64,000 bases of DNA from Vibrio sp. STUT-A11 (GTDB lineage: Bacteria; Pseudomonadota; Gammaproteobacteria; Enterobacterales; Vibrionaceae), in assembly GCF_026000435.1 (NCBI RefSeq), contig NZ_AP026764.1, positions 682,001 through 746,000 of the forward strand, read 5' to 3'. The notes beneath the pieces are model-generated. The model saw only the letters and a program-made list of their open reading frames with translations, was not told where the DNA came from and did no database searches. Positions 8,323-16,341 of this stretch are shown here, piece by piece; position 1 is the first letter of the stretch; each line of letters begins with the position of its first letter. The translations under genes and the position numbers were made by a program.

Positions 8323-8532
8323 ATGGTCTGGGTATTTACCTTTGTTGGTTTTCTCCTAATTATTTTGTTGATGTCACTTGGGGTGATTTTTCACAACAAG
8401 CGCATTCAAGGCAGCTGTGGTGGCCTGAATAATGTTGGTGTCGATAAAGTGTGTAACTGTGAAACCACATGTTCTGAGTCTCAGCGTCAGTTGTATCAAA
8501 TTTCCGAGCCTCAGTCGACGTCGGAGCATTGA
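8323..8532 (+). CDS. nqrM: NqrM-like (DUF539) Na+-NQR maturation protein
   Basis: This small protein (69 residues from the ATG at 8323) has one N-terminal membrane helix (about residues 3-24) and then the NqrM cysteine pattern IQGSCGGLNNVGVDKVCNC followed by ETTC. NqrM is needed to install iron in the NqrD/NqrE subunits of the sodium-pumping NADH:quinone reductase, and its gene normally lies by the nqr operon. Here it is the third gene of the DUF134/NifX operon, with no nqr genes in the window, so it may be a second copy. An in-frame TTG at 8314 overlaps the upstream gene and is less likely as start. Confidence 0.82.
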   Translation: MVWVFTFVGFLLIILLMSLGVIFHNKRIQGSCGGLNNVGVDKVCNCETTCSESQRQLYQISEPQSTSEH

Positions 8533-8729
8533 TACCACTACTCTCATCGGGTAAAGCTGGCCTGGGGCTGGCTAGTTATTTTCTTGTGCCAGGCAAACAT
8601 AGAGTGTGAATTAATGCAATATGTTGCATTTGGTCTGAGGCGAGTGTCTAAATTTTGATTTAGGGTTTTGTTGCTCTCTGAATTTCGGTCTACGCTTAAA
8701 ATTCGTGCTACTACTAAAGGGGAACCAAT

Positions 8730-8924
8730 ATGGCTGTAATGAAGCAGGATATTCCACATCGTGTAACGGTTTATCATGACAACATGGATCAGGAACAAGA
8801 ACTGAAAAATGCAATGTTGCCAGAGAAACCACGCTACTTTAACGGTTCACCGACCTACAAAGCGGAAAGTATCGAAGAATTCGAAAGTAAAATCAGTCAA
8901 ATTGGATTGTCGCTAGATAAATAG
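8730..8924 (+). CDS. small hypothetical protein (64 aa)
   Basis: I do not recognise this charged, soluble protein. It has a good ribosome site (AAAGGGG, about 7 bases before the ATG), no signal peptide and no Cys. The last 25 residues (SIEEFESKISQIGLSLDK) look helical. It ends just before a strong terminator, so it is probably expressed as its own short transcript or as the end of the nqrM operon, 197 bp upstream. Confidence 0.65.
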   Translation: MAVMKQDIPHRVTVYHDNMDQEQELKNAMLPEKPRYFNGSPTYKAESIEEFESKISQIGLSLDK

Positions 8925-8945
8925 CTCCGAATACAAATAAAAAAT

Positions 8946-8966
8946 GCGCCCTCGACATGAGGGCGC
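8946..8966. terminator. rho-independent terminator
   Basis: GCGCCCTC and GAGGGCGC form an 8-bp stem with a 5-base loop, followed by TTTAATTTT; it lies between the small protein gene and the converging EF-G-like gene. Confidence 0.87.
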
Positions 8967-8991
8967 TTTAATTTTCGGAGTTTGGCAAATA

Positions 8992-11016
8992 TTAGTTCTG
9001 TTGGGTACTACTTTGACAGACTTGTTGCTGAACGGCTGGTGGAGCTGGCTCATAATGACTTAATGTCATGCTGAAACTGCCTTCACCTCCGGTAATCGCA
9101 CGTAATCTTCGGGCGTAGTCTTGAAGCTCATTCACTGGAGATTTCGCTCTGATCAGAGTGAAGTTATTATCCACAGGCTCAGTGCCTTCAATTAATCCTC
9201 GGTTGCCAGACAAATCACCTGATACATCCCCCACACTAATGGTTGGAATGTGTAATTCCATCTGGATGATAGGTTCAAGAACAATTGGGTCGGCATTAGT
9301 AACCGCATCTAAGAACGCCTTTTTACCCGCAATGACAAAGGCTATCTCTTTAGAGTCAACAGAATGATATTTACCATCATAAACGGTCACTTCAAGATCT
9401 TTGATCGGGTTACCAGAGATAGCGCCTTCTTCCAATGCTTGCAATATGCCTTTCTCGACCGCAGGAATAAGGGCGGTAGGAATCGCGCCACCAACCACTT
9501 TGTTGATGAATTTGAACCCAGCACCACGCTCCAAAGGACGAACTCTTAACTGCACTTCGCCAAACTGACCTGCGCCGCCACTCTGTTTCTTATGTCGGTA
9601 ATGACCTTCGGCAGGTTTGGTGATGGTTTCGAAGTATTCGACACTTGGTTGGCACGTTTCGACATCTAGCTTGTATACGTTAGCCATTTTCTCCAGCGCG
9701 ACTTTGAGATGGAATTCGCCCTGTCCACTGATGATAGTCTCGTTGGTTCTTGCTCGATGTTCGATGCGTAACGAAGGATCTTCACTGGCGATTTTGTTAA
9801 GTACGTCGCCCAGTTTTTGTTCGTCTCCGCGTTTTAGTGGTTTTAAGCACAGAGAGTACATGGAGTCTGGGAAATTGAGTGTTTTTAGCTCAACGCCGTC
9901 TTCGTCATGGGAGTCATGAACGATAGAGTCAAATTCAAGATCATCCACTTTAGCTAATACACAGAAGTCACCCGCAATCGCACGTGGAATCTCTGTCCGC
10001 TCTTTACCTTGCAGTTGGTACAAGTGCCCAACCTTGAACGCTTTATTACTTTCACCGATGTAAAGCTGACTGCCAGCGTTAATTTCACCCTGGTAAACGC
10101 GAAGGTAAGCCAGTTTGCCCATATATGGGTCGACACTCACCTTATAAACATGCGCAACGGTATGTTCCAGAGACTCACAATTAACTTTGATTTTCTTGCC
10201 GTTTTTTTCAAGCAGTGGCGGATTACCTTCGTTTGGCATCGGCATAATTTCAGCCAGGGTACGAAGTAGTAGCTCGACACCCGCTCCCGTCAGTGCAGAA
10301 ACAAAGCAGATAGGAATCACGTGACCAGTTCTTAGAGCCTCTTCAAATGGATCATGCAGTTGTTCAGCAGTGAGTTCTGAGCCTTGCTCCAAATACAGTT
10401 CCATTAACTCTTCATCAACTTCAATGACCTGGTCAATTAAGGTTTCATGTGCTTCGGTGACTTTAGCCAGTTGCGTTTCTCGCTCCAATTCAGGCTCGAA
10501 GTAACAGTCGATAACGGACTGACCATCGGCAGAAGGCAGGTTTATCGGTAAACACTTATCGCCAAAGTGCTCAACGATGTTATCCATCAGTATTTGTAAC
10601 TGGTTGCCTTGGTTGTCGAGCTTGTTAATGATGATCATCTGACACTTTTGTTGTTCTTGAGCAAAGGTAAACAAGCGATCAGAGGTTTGGTTGAGTGGCG
10701 TTTGTGGGTCGACAATCAGTGCAGAGGTTTCAACGGCCGGAAAAACACTGAGCGTTCTACCGAGTAATTCACTCTGTCCCGGAGTGTCGATAATATTCAG
10801 GCGATGATCATTCCAGCGTAACGCGACAGGAGTTGCTTCGATACTATGTTGATATTGAATAGATTGGGGGTCGAAGTCGGTAACGGTATCGCCTTTTTCT
10901 ACGCTTCCTAAGTGATGCGTCGCGTCACAGGTGAATAGCAGTTTTTCGACGAGGGTCGTTTTGCCGGTTCCTGTCTGACCAACAAAAGCGATGTTGCGGA
11001 TGTTATTGATAGGCAT
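8992..11016 (-). CDS. elongation factor G-like translational GTPase (paralogue)
   Basis: This protein of 674 residues is a trGTPase with P-loop GQTGTGKTT (about residues 12-20), DTPG switch II motif (IIDTPGQSEL) and NKLD base-recognition motif, then EF-G domains II to V (FGEVQLRVRPLERG; GDVSGDLSGNRGLIEG). It is shorter and more divergent than canonical FusA and is not next to rpsL, rpsG or tuf, so it is a stand-alone paralogue like the EF-G-like proteins of many bacteria. Its job (alternative elongation, ribosome recycling or rescue) cannot be set from sequence. The start is the ATG at the complement of 11014-11016 after AGGAGG; an upstream TTG would overlap that site. Confidence 0.9.
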   Translation of the reverse strand: MPINNIRNIAFVGQTGTGKTTLVEKLLFTCDATHHLGSVEKGDTVTDFDPQSIQYQHSIEATPVALRWNDHRLNIIDTPGQSELLGRTLSVFPAVETSALIVDPQTPLNQTSDRLFTFAQEQQKCQMIIINKLDNQGNQLQILMDNIVEHFGDKCLPINLPSADGQSVIDCYFEPELERETQLAKVTEAHETLIDQVIEVDEELMELYLEQGSELTAEQLHDPFEEALRTGHVIPICFVSALTGAGVELLLRTLAEIMPMPNEGNPPLLEKNGKKIKVNCESLEHTVAHVYKVSVDPYMGKLAYLRVYQGEINAGSQLYIGESNKAFKVGHLYQLQGKERTEIPRAIAGDFCVLAKVDDLEFDSIVHDSHDEDGVELKTLNFPDSMYSLCLKPLKRGDEQKLGDVLNKIASEDPSLRIEHRARTNETIISGQGEFHLKVALEKMANVYKLDVETCQPSVEYFETITKPAEGHYRHKKQSGGAGQFGEVQLRVRPLERGAGFKFINKVVGGAIPTALIPAVEKGILQALEEGAISGNPIKDLEVTVYDGKYHSVDSKEIAFVIAGKKAFLDAVTNADPIVLEPIIQMELHIPTISVGDVSGDLSGNRGLIEGTEPVDNNFTLIRAKSPVNELQDYARRLRAITGGEGSFSMTLSHYEPAPPAVQQQVCQSSTQQN

Positions 11017-11686
11017 AAAGCCTCCTTGCAAGATGGCGTGCGGAAACCACAGTTTCCAGATAAACCTGTTATTAGGTCACGAACTGCATTGGAGTAGGGC
11101 GGGTTTACCGCCTATTCGTCTTCCATGTCATTTTCCGGATGACTTTATGCATACCACCGCCTTACTGAGGGAACCAGATTAAGAGGTTATTACGATATTA
11201 GAAGTTGCTGACCATTTTTAAAGTACCTTGTTGGCAGAAGTCAGCCCATTCATACAAAAACAATTCACTTGCTTTATATAGCATGACTCAAAAGCCTTGA
11301 TTTTTATGTGACTTATTTCATGCTGGGTCTGATTGTTTTTTAATCGAGATCATAAACTTGAAAGTTGTTGTAAAGAGGCTAGTTCGAACAGAGCTGGATA
11401 GACATAGATAAACATCTTCTTCGTGGTGGCCCAAATCTGTGATCAGTACCAAGTGCTTACTCAATAAATCGTGATGGCCTTAATATTTCTTATCAATTAT
11501 CGGGATCGTTCCCGATTTGTTTTATATAGTGATTTACGAATTATTTATGGCGTTAACTCATTTTAGTTCGATCATATAACAGAATTTTGGTCTGTTCTTT
11601 AGAGTTTTAGTCCACATTTAATCGATTTTGTCGGGAACGTTTGCCACTGTCTCGAAATAATCAATTTAATGTTGGAGAAATAAATA
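11017..11686. other. intergenic region upstream of the porin
   Basis: No gene is evident in these 670 bases. GGCGG/CCGCC at 11098-11112 can form a short hairpin without a T-run. A CRP-like site lies at 11307-11322. The last 200 bases are AT-rich and probably hold the porin promoter and a long leader. Confidence 0.5.
11307..11322. promoter_or_regulatory. possible CRP site
   Basis: TGTGA-N6-TCATG matches the CRP pattern TGTGA-N6-TCACA in the left arm and three of five bases of the right. CRP control suits a sugar porin, but the site is 365 bp from the start codon and the match is incomplete. Confidence 0.3.
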
Positions 11687-13075
11687 ATGAAAGCGAATGT
11701 ATTGGCATTAAGTATCGCTACCGCTCTGTTACCTACAACATTTGCCCACGCAAATGAAGACATGGATGCCCTAGAAGCTCGTATTAGCGAGTTGGAATCC
11801 CGATTAGAGCAAACGGAGCAAGTCGCGAATAAAGCCGACAACACAGCATCGCAATTCGAGTTCCACGGATATGCGCGTGCAGGTATTTTGATTAATGATG
11901 ACCTGAACGGCGCAACGGGAACAGGACCTTACATGACTGCCGCTGGTGCGATAGGTGCTCCGGTTGGTCGCTTAGGCTTGGAGGATGATAACTACTTAGA
12001 AGCAAACCTGATCCACAACCGTTACATGGATGATGGCTCAAGTGCTCGATTCCATATCATGTTGGCAGACAGTGTCGAAAGCAGCAATGATTGGACCGCT
12101 GACGACAGCCAATTAAATGTTCGTCAGGTCTACGCTGAGCTGAAGAATTTGCCATCGTTCAGCGGTGCGTTTGATAATGCGACAGTTTGGGCGGGTAAGC
12201 GTTTCGACCGTGATAACTTTGATATTCACTTTTTCGATTCAGATATCGTATTCCTAGCCGGCACTGGTGCAGGTGTTTACGATGTTCAGATCACGGATGA
12301 GTGGAAATCGAACTTCTCAATTTATGGTCGTGACTTTGGTGAAATCGACAGCTCAAGTACTGATATCGAGAACTACATTGCGACTACCAATAACCGCATT
12401 GGCAATATCCAGGTGATGTTGAGTGGTATGGTGTCGTCTGACAACGAAGACAGAACATCTAGCAACACGTCACCAACTCAGCGTGCAGAAAGTGGTGTTC
12501 ATGCTCTGTTTGCTTACCATGCTGACAGTTTTTACGGTGTGAATGACGGTTTTTCTAAAACAGGCTTTTCGATTGGTCAGGGGTTAGGTGCTGAGCTAAA
12601 AGGCATCGGTTCCAATGGCGATTTGAACGATGACGCTGAGGCGATTCGTCTGTTCTCATACGGCGTGACGCGTTTTGCGGATAACTGGAGAATTGCACCT
12701 GCACTAATGGCGGAGTACAGCCAGGATCGTGTGAAAACCAATGATGAGTTCATGTGGGCTTCGTTGAACGTTCGTTTGGCTCAAGAGTTAACAGAAAACT
12801 TTGAAATGGTTTACGAGGGAACCTACCAGTACATGGACCTAGACAACAGTGTTGAACAAGCGAGTGGTGGTTTCTACAAAGCGACAGTAGCACCAACGCT
12901 AAAACTAGCGACGGCCGCGGGTTTCTTTGACCGCCCTGAACTGCGCTTTGCGGTGAGCTATGTTGACTGGAGTGATGATCTTAATAATTACTCTGTGAGC
13001 GTGGATGACAGTGCAAGCACTATGGGACGTGGCGGTGAAACCGTATTTGCTTTGCAGATGGAAACTTGGTTCTAA
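11687..13075 (+). CDS. carbohydrate-selective outer membrane porin (LamB/ScrY-like)
   Basis: The 462-residue precursor has a signal peptide (residues 1-22, ending FAHA), a short coiled coil (DALEARISELESRLEQTEQ, about 26-50) and then a LamB-type beta barrel beginning FEFHGYARAGI. The segment ATVWAGKRFDRDNFDIHFFD corresponds to the LamB stretch WAGKRFYQRHDVHMID. The chain ends in aromatic TWF, as outer membrane barrels do. The N-terminal coiled coil resembles sucrose porin ScrY. It is a single-gene unit with a long upstream region; no sugar operon adjoins, so the substrate is unknown. Confidence 0.87.
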   Translation: MKANVLALSIATALLPTTFAHANEDMDALEARISELESRLEQTEQVANKADNTASQFEFHGYARAGILINDDLNGATGTGPYMTAAGAIGAPVGRLGLEDDNYLEANLIHNRYMDDGSSARFHIMLADSVESSNDWTADDSQLNVRQVYAELKNLPSFSGAFDNATVWAGKRFDRDNFDIHFFDSDIVFLAGTGAGVYDVQITDEWKSNFSIYGRDFGEIDSSSTDIENYIATTNNRIGNIQVMLSGMVSSDNEDRTSSNTSPTQRAESGVHALFAYHADSFYGVNDGFSKTGFSIGQGLGAELKGIGSNGDLNDDAEAIRLFSYGVTRFADNWRIAPALMAEYSQDRVKTNDEFMWASLNVRLAQELTENFEMVYEGTYQYMDLDNSVEQASGGFYKATVAPTLKLATAAGFFDRPELRFAVSYVDWSDDLNNYSVSVDDSASTMGRGGETVFALQMETWF

Positions 13076-13102
13076 GGTTTTGCTAGTTTAAGCGTTAACA
13101 AC

Positions 13103-13136
13103 AAAAAGGATGACAGTGTTGGCTGCCATCCTTTTT
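13103..13136. terminator. rho-independent terminator
   Basis: AAAAAGGATG (13103-13112) pairs with CATCCTTTTT (13127-13136), with CAG/CTG extending the stem past one mismatch; it serves the porin gene and can also act on the converging MFS gene. Confidence 0.85.
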
Positions 13137-13158
13137 TATTTTCCAACCTTAGTGCGGC

Positions 13159-14367
13159 TCATTTCATTACCGTTTGGAGGGCTAACTCGTTGTTGTTACC
13201 GATATTCTTGTGCAGTGCCCACATCGCTCCCACTGCCACCATCATGACAACGGCAGCGAAGATAAAGCCGTAGCGTGTCATGTCATAGTGACTCAGCATG
13301 GCAATGACGACATAGCTGAGTGATTGTACCGTAGTACTGAACATGCTGATTCCTCCATCCACTCGGCCACGCTGATGAATGGATACCGTGTGATGCATCC
13401 AGTTAATTCTCGCAATTCGGTTCAACGCGTTAAATACACCAAATAGGGCTATTAGCATCAATATACCCATTGGGTGTAATGAGAAACTCATTCCAATCAG
13501 GGTAAGAGAAAGAATCGTCATTGATGCGAAGATAATATGGGCGTGTGGAAGGCGGTTCAGTACCTTCGTAACAATCAACCCGGTAAACAGGGAGCCCAAG
13601 CCAAAGCTGATGTTAAAGCCGGCAAACCAATCACCAGTAATGTCCTGCTCCGAGAACCAAATCGGGACTAATTTGCTTAAGTACGTCAACATCGGATAAG
13701 AGAGGCAAGAAAGTAAAATGAATCCGAAAAAGTAAGGCTCACGGCTAAAGATGTGCTTACTCTCTTTTAGTTGGTTCATGAAAGAAGCTGAGTGTGACTC
13801 ACGCAATCGGCGAGTGTAAGGCGTTAGCATATAAAAAATGGCAGCCAACGATGACGCCGTTGCCGCAAACAGAGCGAACTCCATCATTCCCCACTTTTCT
13901 AGTAACACCACGCCGAGTGCACCAGCACCGAGAGTCGTGGATTGCATAACGATTTCCTGCTGACCAGAAATCTTGGCGTATTCATGTTGCTGATAGTTTT
14001 CTTGAGTAAATGCGTTATTGGTTGCCCAGGCAACATTACTGGATACCCAGTACACCAACTGCGCAAAAGCCAATAACCAGTGGGACTCTAGCTCAAGCCT
14101 GTATGCGGCGAATACCACCAGAGCCATTCCCGCTTGTACCCATTGATTCACAATCAGCAGCGTTTTACGTGAATGGCGGTCAGTCAAAGTAGAAAAGAAT
14201 GGTGTGACCAAGAAAGAGACTGCGGTACAGCTAAGCGAAACTAACGCGACAAATGTTCCCATTCCTGGGGAAGCCAGCATAACCCAGGGAAGTGCCATCA
14301 TAAATAAGCCTGACGATATACTGTCGAAGAACCTGCCGATTAAATAAGGCTGAGTTTTGTTTTTCAT
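13159..14367 (-). CDS. MFS transporter, probable SoxR target
   Basis: This 402-residue protein has about twelve membrane segments and the MFS loop 2-3 motif (TDRHSRKTLL, about residues 62-71), placing it among the drug/metabolite exporter-type MFS proteins. It is divergent from soxR, and its predicted promoter contains the soxbox with a 19-bp spacer, the geometry of SoxR-activated promoters. It is therefore probably induced by redox-active compounds and may export them; substrate is inferred only. The ATG follows CGAGG by 8 bases. Confidence 0.88.
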   Translation of the reverse strand: MKNKTQPYLIGRFFDSISSGLFMMALPWVMLASPGMGTFVALVSLSCTAVSFLVTPFFSTLTDRHSRKTLLIVNQWVQAGMALVVFAAYRLELESHWLLAFAQLVYWVSSNVAWATNNAFTQENYQQHEYAKISGQQEIVMQSTTLGAGALGVVLLEKWGMMEFALFAATASSLAAIFYMLTPYTRRLRESHSASFMNQLKESKHIFSREPYFFGFILLSCLSYPMLTYLSKLVPIWFSEQDITGDWFAGFNISFGLGSLFTGLIVTKVLNRLPHAHIIFASMTILSLTLIGMSFSLHPMGILMLIALFGVFNALNRIARINWMHHTVSIHQRGRVDGGISMFSTTVQSLSYVVIAMLSHYDMTRYGFIFAAVVMMVAVGAMWALHKNIGNNNELALQTVMK

Positions 14368-14397
14368 AATTTGTGCCTCGATAATTGATTTGGTCTC

Positions 14398-14428
14398 ACT
14401 CTAAAACCTCAAGTAAACTTGAGGTAAA
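14398..14428 (-). promoter_or_regulatory. SoxR-type promoter and soxbox
   Basis: CCTCAAGTAAACTTGAGG (14407-14424) differs from the classic soxbox palindrome by one central base. On the minus strand it sits between TTTACC (-35, 14423-14428) and TAGAGT (-10, 14398-14403) with a 19-bp spacer, as expected for a MerR-family activated promoter reading into the MFS gene. Confidence 0.88.
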
Positions 14429-14464
14429 GTGTTTTTTGCAAAATCATTGGAATGGGAGTCAGGG

Positions 14465-14896
14465 ATGGAAATCAGCGTAGGTGAAGTAGCGAAACGTTCT
14501 GGAGTAAAAGTGTCGGCACTGCATTTTTATGAACAAAAAGGATTAATTTCGAGCTGGCGCAATCAGGGCAATCAACGCCGCTATCACCGAAGTGTGTTAC
14601 GCCGTGTTGCCGTGATTAAGGCTGCGCAGCAGGTGGGCTTGTCTTTAGATGAAATCAAACAAGCGCTGGATAACTTGCCTAAGCATCAAGCACCGAATAA
14701 AGCGCAATGGGAGAGTATGGCGAGCCAATGGCACGAGCAGTTAGAGCAAAAAATTCAGCAGTTGAAAGCACTCCAGAATGATTTGGGTGGTTGTATTGGA
14801 TGTGGTTGCCTCTCGCTTGAAACGTGCGCCTTACGTAACCCAGAAGATGTGTTAGGAAAAGATCATTCAGGCTCCAACCTGACTTTGGAAGAGTAA
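14465..14896 (+). CDS. soxR: redox-sensitive transcriptional activator SoxR
   Basis: SoxR is a MerR-family homodimer whose [2Fe-2S] cluster is oxidised by redox-cycling compounds to switch on its target promoter. This 143-residue protein has the MerR helix-turn-helix at the N-terminus (VGEVAKRSGVKVSALHFYE, about residues 5-23), a dimerisation helix (about 80-110) and the cluster motif CIGCGCLSLETC with all four Cys. The ATG at 14465 gives the usual N-terminus; an upstream in-frame GTG at 14429 would overlap the promoter region. No soxS-like gene adjoins; the neighbouring MFS transporter is the evident target, as in many non-enteric bacteria. Confidence 0.95.
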   Translation: MEISVGEVAKRSGVKVSALHFYEQKGLISSWRNQGNQRRYHRSVLRRVAVIKAAQQVGLSLDEIKQALDNLPKHQAPNKAQWESMASQWHEQLEQKIQQLKALQNDLGGCIGCGCLSLETCALRNPEDVLGKDHSGSNLTLEE

Positions 14897-14903
14897 AATA
14901 ATT

Positions 14904-15299
14904 TTATTCTTTATCGAAGCTGTCCACGACAATTGCACCCATCGAGGCAGGCATCGTGATGACAATAATACGTTTTATTGCCACCAAGGGTTCTGTCAGC
15001 AGAGGAAGTTTATCAAGACAAAGCAATACCAGTGCAACAACGACAGCGGCAATGGTGTAAGCGATGATCACTCGGAAAATAAAGATGGATACGCGGTGGC
15101 GAATTCGGCTTTGGAACACACTCTGATACGCAAAGAAACTCAGGAAAATAACCGAGAGGCTTAACAGCATCAGCAGGTTTGCCATCGGCAAGCTTTCACC
15201 CAAACGCCACGCTTCTTCGGAAAAAGAAATCGGTACCGCTAGGGCAAAAGCGCCAACCAATACCTGGCTGGCATCCTCTAGGTTAAAGTGACGGCTCAT
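14904..15299 (-). CDS. small integral membrane protein (DUF2391-like)
   Basis: This protein of about 131 residues has four hydrophobic segments (roughly 15-30, 38-60, 72-98, 105-125) and little else, and recalls the DUF2391 integral membrane family, an assignment I hold loosely. The ATG at the complement of 15297-15299 is chosen because a longer frame would overlap the upstream TPR gene. It begins 14 bp after that gene ends, so the two probably form an operon. Function unknown. Confidence 0.68.
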   Translation of the reverse strand: MSRHFNLEDASQVLVGAFALAVPISFSEEAWRLGESLPMANLLMLLSLSVIFLSFFAYQSVFQSRIRHRVSIFIFRVIIAYTIAAVVVALVLLCLDKLPLLTEPLVAIKRIIVITMPASMGAIVVDSFDKE

Positions 15300-15312
15300 G
15301 GTGTTTATTCCG

Positions 15313-16161
15313 TTACTCGTGATGGAGTTGCAACAGCTTCTCAAATCGTTCGTTGCCGTGTAGCAATTCAAGATCGCGCTCTTCAGCCAACAGGTCACGT
15401 ATAGAAGGGCTGTATTCAATCGAGCGCTCTAAATCTTCAATCGCTTGTTCTTCAACACCCAATCGTGAATACGCACAGGCACGCTGATAAAGTGCCGGAC
15501 CATTCGTGTAGTCCACTTCTAAAACGCGATTACAAATGCTTAGTGCCCAATGGTATTCATTAATTTCCATTGCGGCGTCTGCTTTGTAAGTGAGCGCTTC
15601 CAAATCACCAGGGCGAATAACCAGAATTTCATCATAAATTTCAATTCGCTGCTCAGGTGTTTGAGAGCTTTGTGCACGCAGCCATAAGTTATGGATTTCG
15701 TTGATTTTCTCGATTTCTTTGTTGTTCTCACTGATGATGCGAGTCTTGCGTTTTAAGTCTCTTTCCAGTGCAACAAACTTTTTCTCGTATTCGCTTGCGA
15801 TCTTATCCAATCGCTTGTCGGCCATCTCTTTGGTGTTGTGTTTAAATTCACGTAGCGACTGCCAGCCCACGAAAGCGATAAGCGATGCAACACCAGCGAT
15901 GATGTAAAAGAAGTACGTCACGGTCACATTGGCGTAGTTGAGTGATTTATCAGCGACGCTAAGTTCACGGTCGGTGATTTCGGTAATCGTGCGCTTTTCT
16001 AAATTTTGGAAATCCTGACGCAGTGCTTTCAGTTCGTCTAAGATATAGCGCTCCATAAGCGGTCTATCTAACAAATCTGATTCGGAGTACTTTTCTTCAG
16101 ACGCCACGGCGGACGAAAGAGAAAGAAACAGCGAGATAAAAATAGCAATGAATAAGCGCAT
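15313..16161 (-). CDS. membrane-anchored TPR protein
   Basis: This 282-residue protein has an N-terminal signal peptide (LFIAIFISLFLSLSSAVAS), a membrane helix (YFFYIIAGVASLIAFVGW, about residues 80-98), a charged coiled coil (about 100-160) and two or three tetratricopeptide repeats at the C-terminus (ALSICNRVLEVDYTNGPALY; AIEDLERSIEYSPS). It looks like an inner membrane scaffold with a cytoplasmic TPR domain. It is co-transcribed with the DUF2391-like gene. I do not know its partner. The ATG at 16161 starts at the signal peptide; a longer frame adds an unlikely leader. Confidence 0.75.
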   Translation of the reverse strand: MRLFIAIFISLFLSLSSAVASEEKYSESDLLDRPLMERYILDELKALRQDFQNLEKRTITEITDRELSVADKSLNYANVTVTYFFYIIAGVASLIAFVGWQSLREFKHNTKEMADKRLDKIASEYEKKFVALERDLKRKTRIISENNKEIEKINEIHNLWLRAQSSQTPEQRIEIYDEILVIRPGDLEALTYKADAAMEINEYHWALSICNRVLEVDYTNGPALYQRACAYSRLGVEEQAIEDLERSIEYSPSIRDLLAEERDLELLHGNERFEKLLQLHHE

Positions 16162-16341
16162 AAAACGTCCTTTCGCGTTAACAATACAGATAGACCGTGC
16201 AACAATAGCAAATCGCACAAACGTTTAGCAAAGTTCTATGAAAAGAAATGTTTGCCTTATTTTTTGCTCGCCTTTCAGCCCTGTCATACTCTGGTGATAG
16301 TAAGGTTAGGTAATACTTTAGAATATTGTTATCGCAATTCG

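Noticed and set aside
11098..11112. GGCGG/CCGCC hairpin as a terminator
   Set aside because: The stem is only 5 bp and no T-run follows on either strand.
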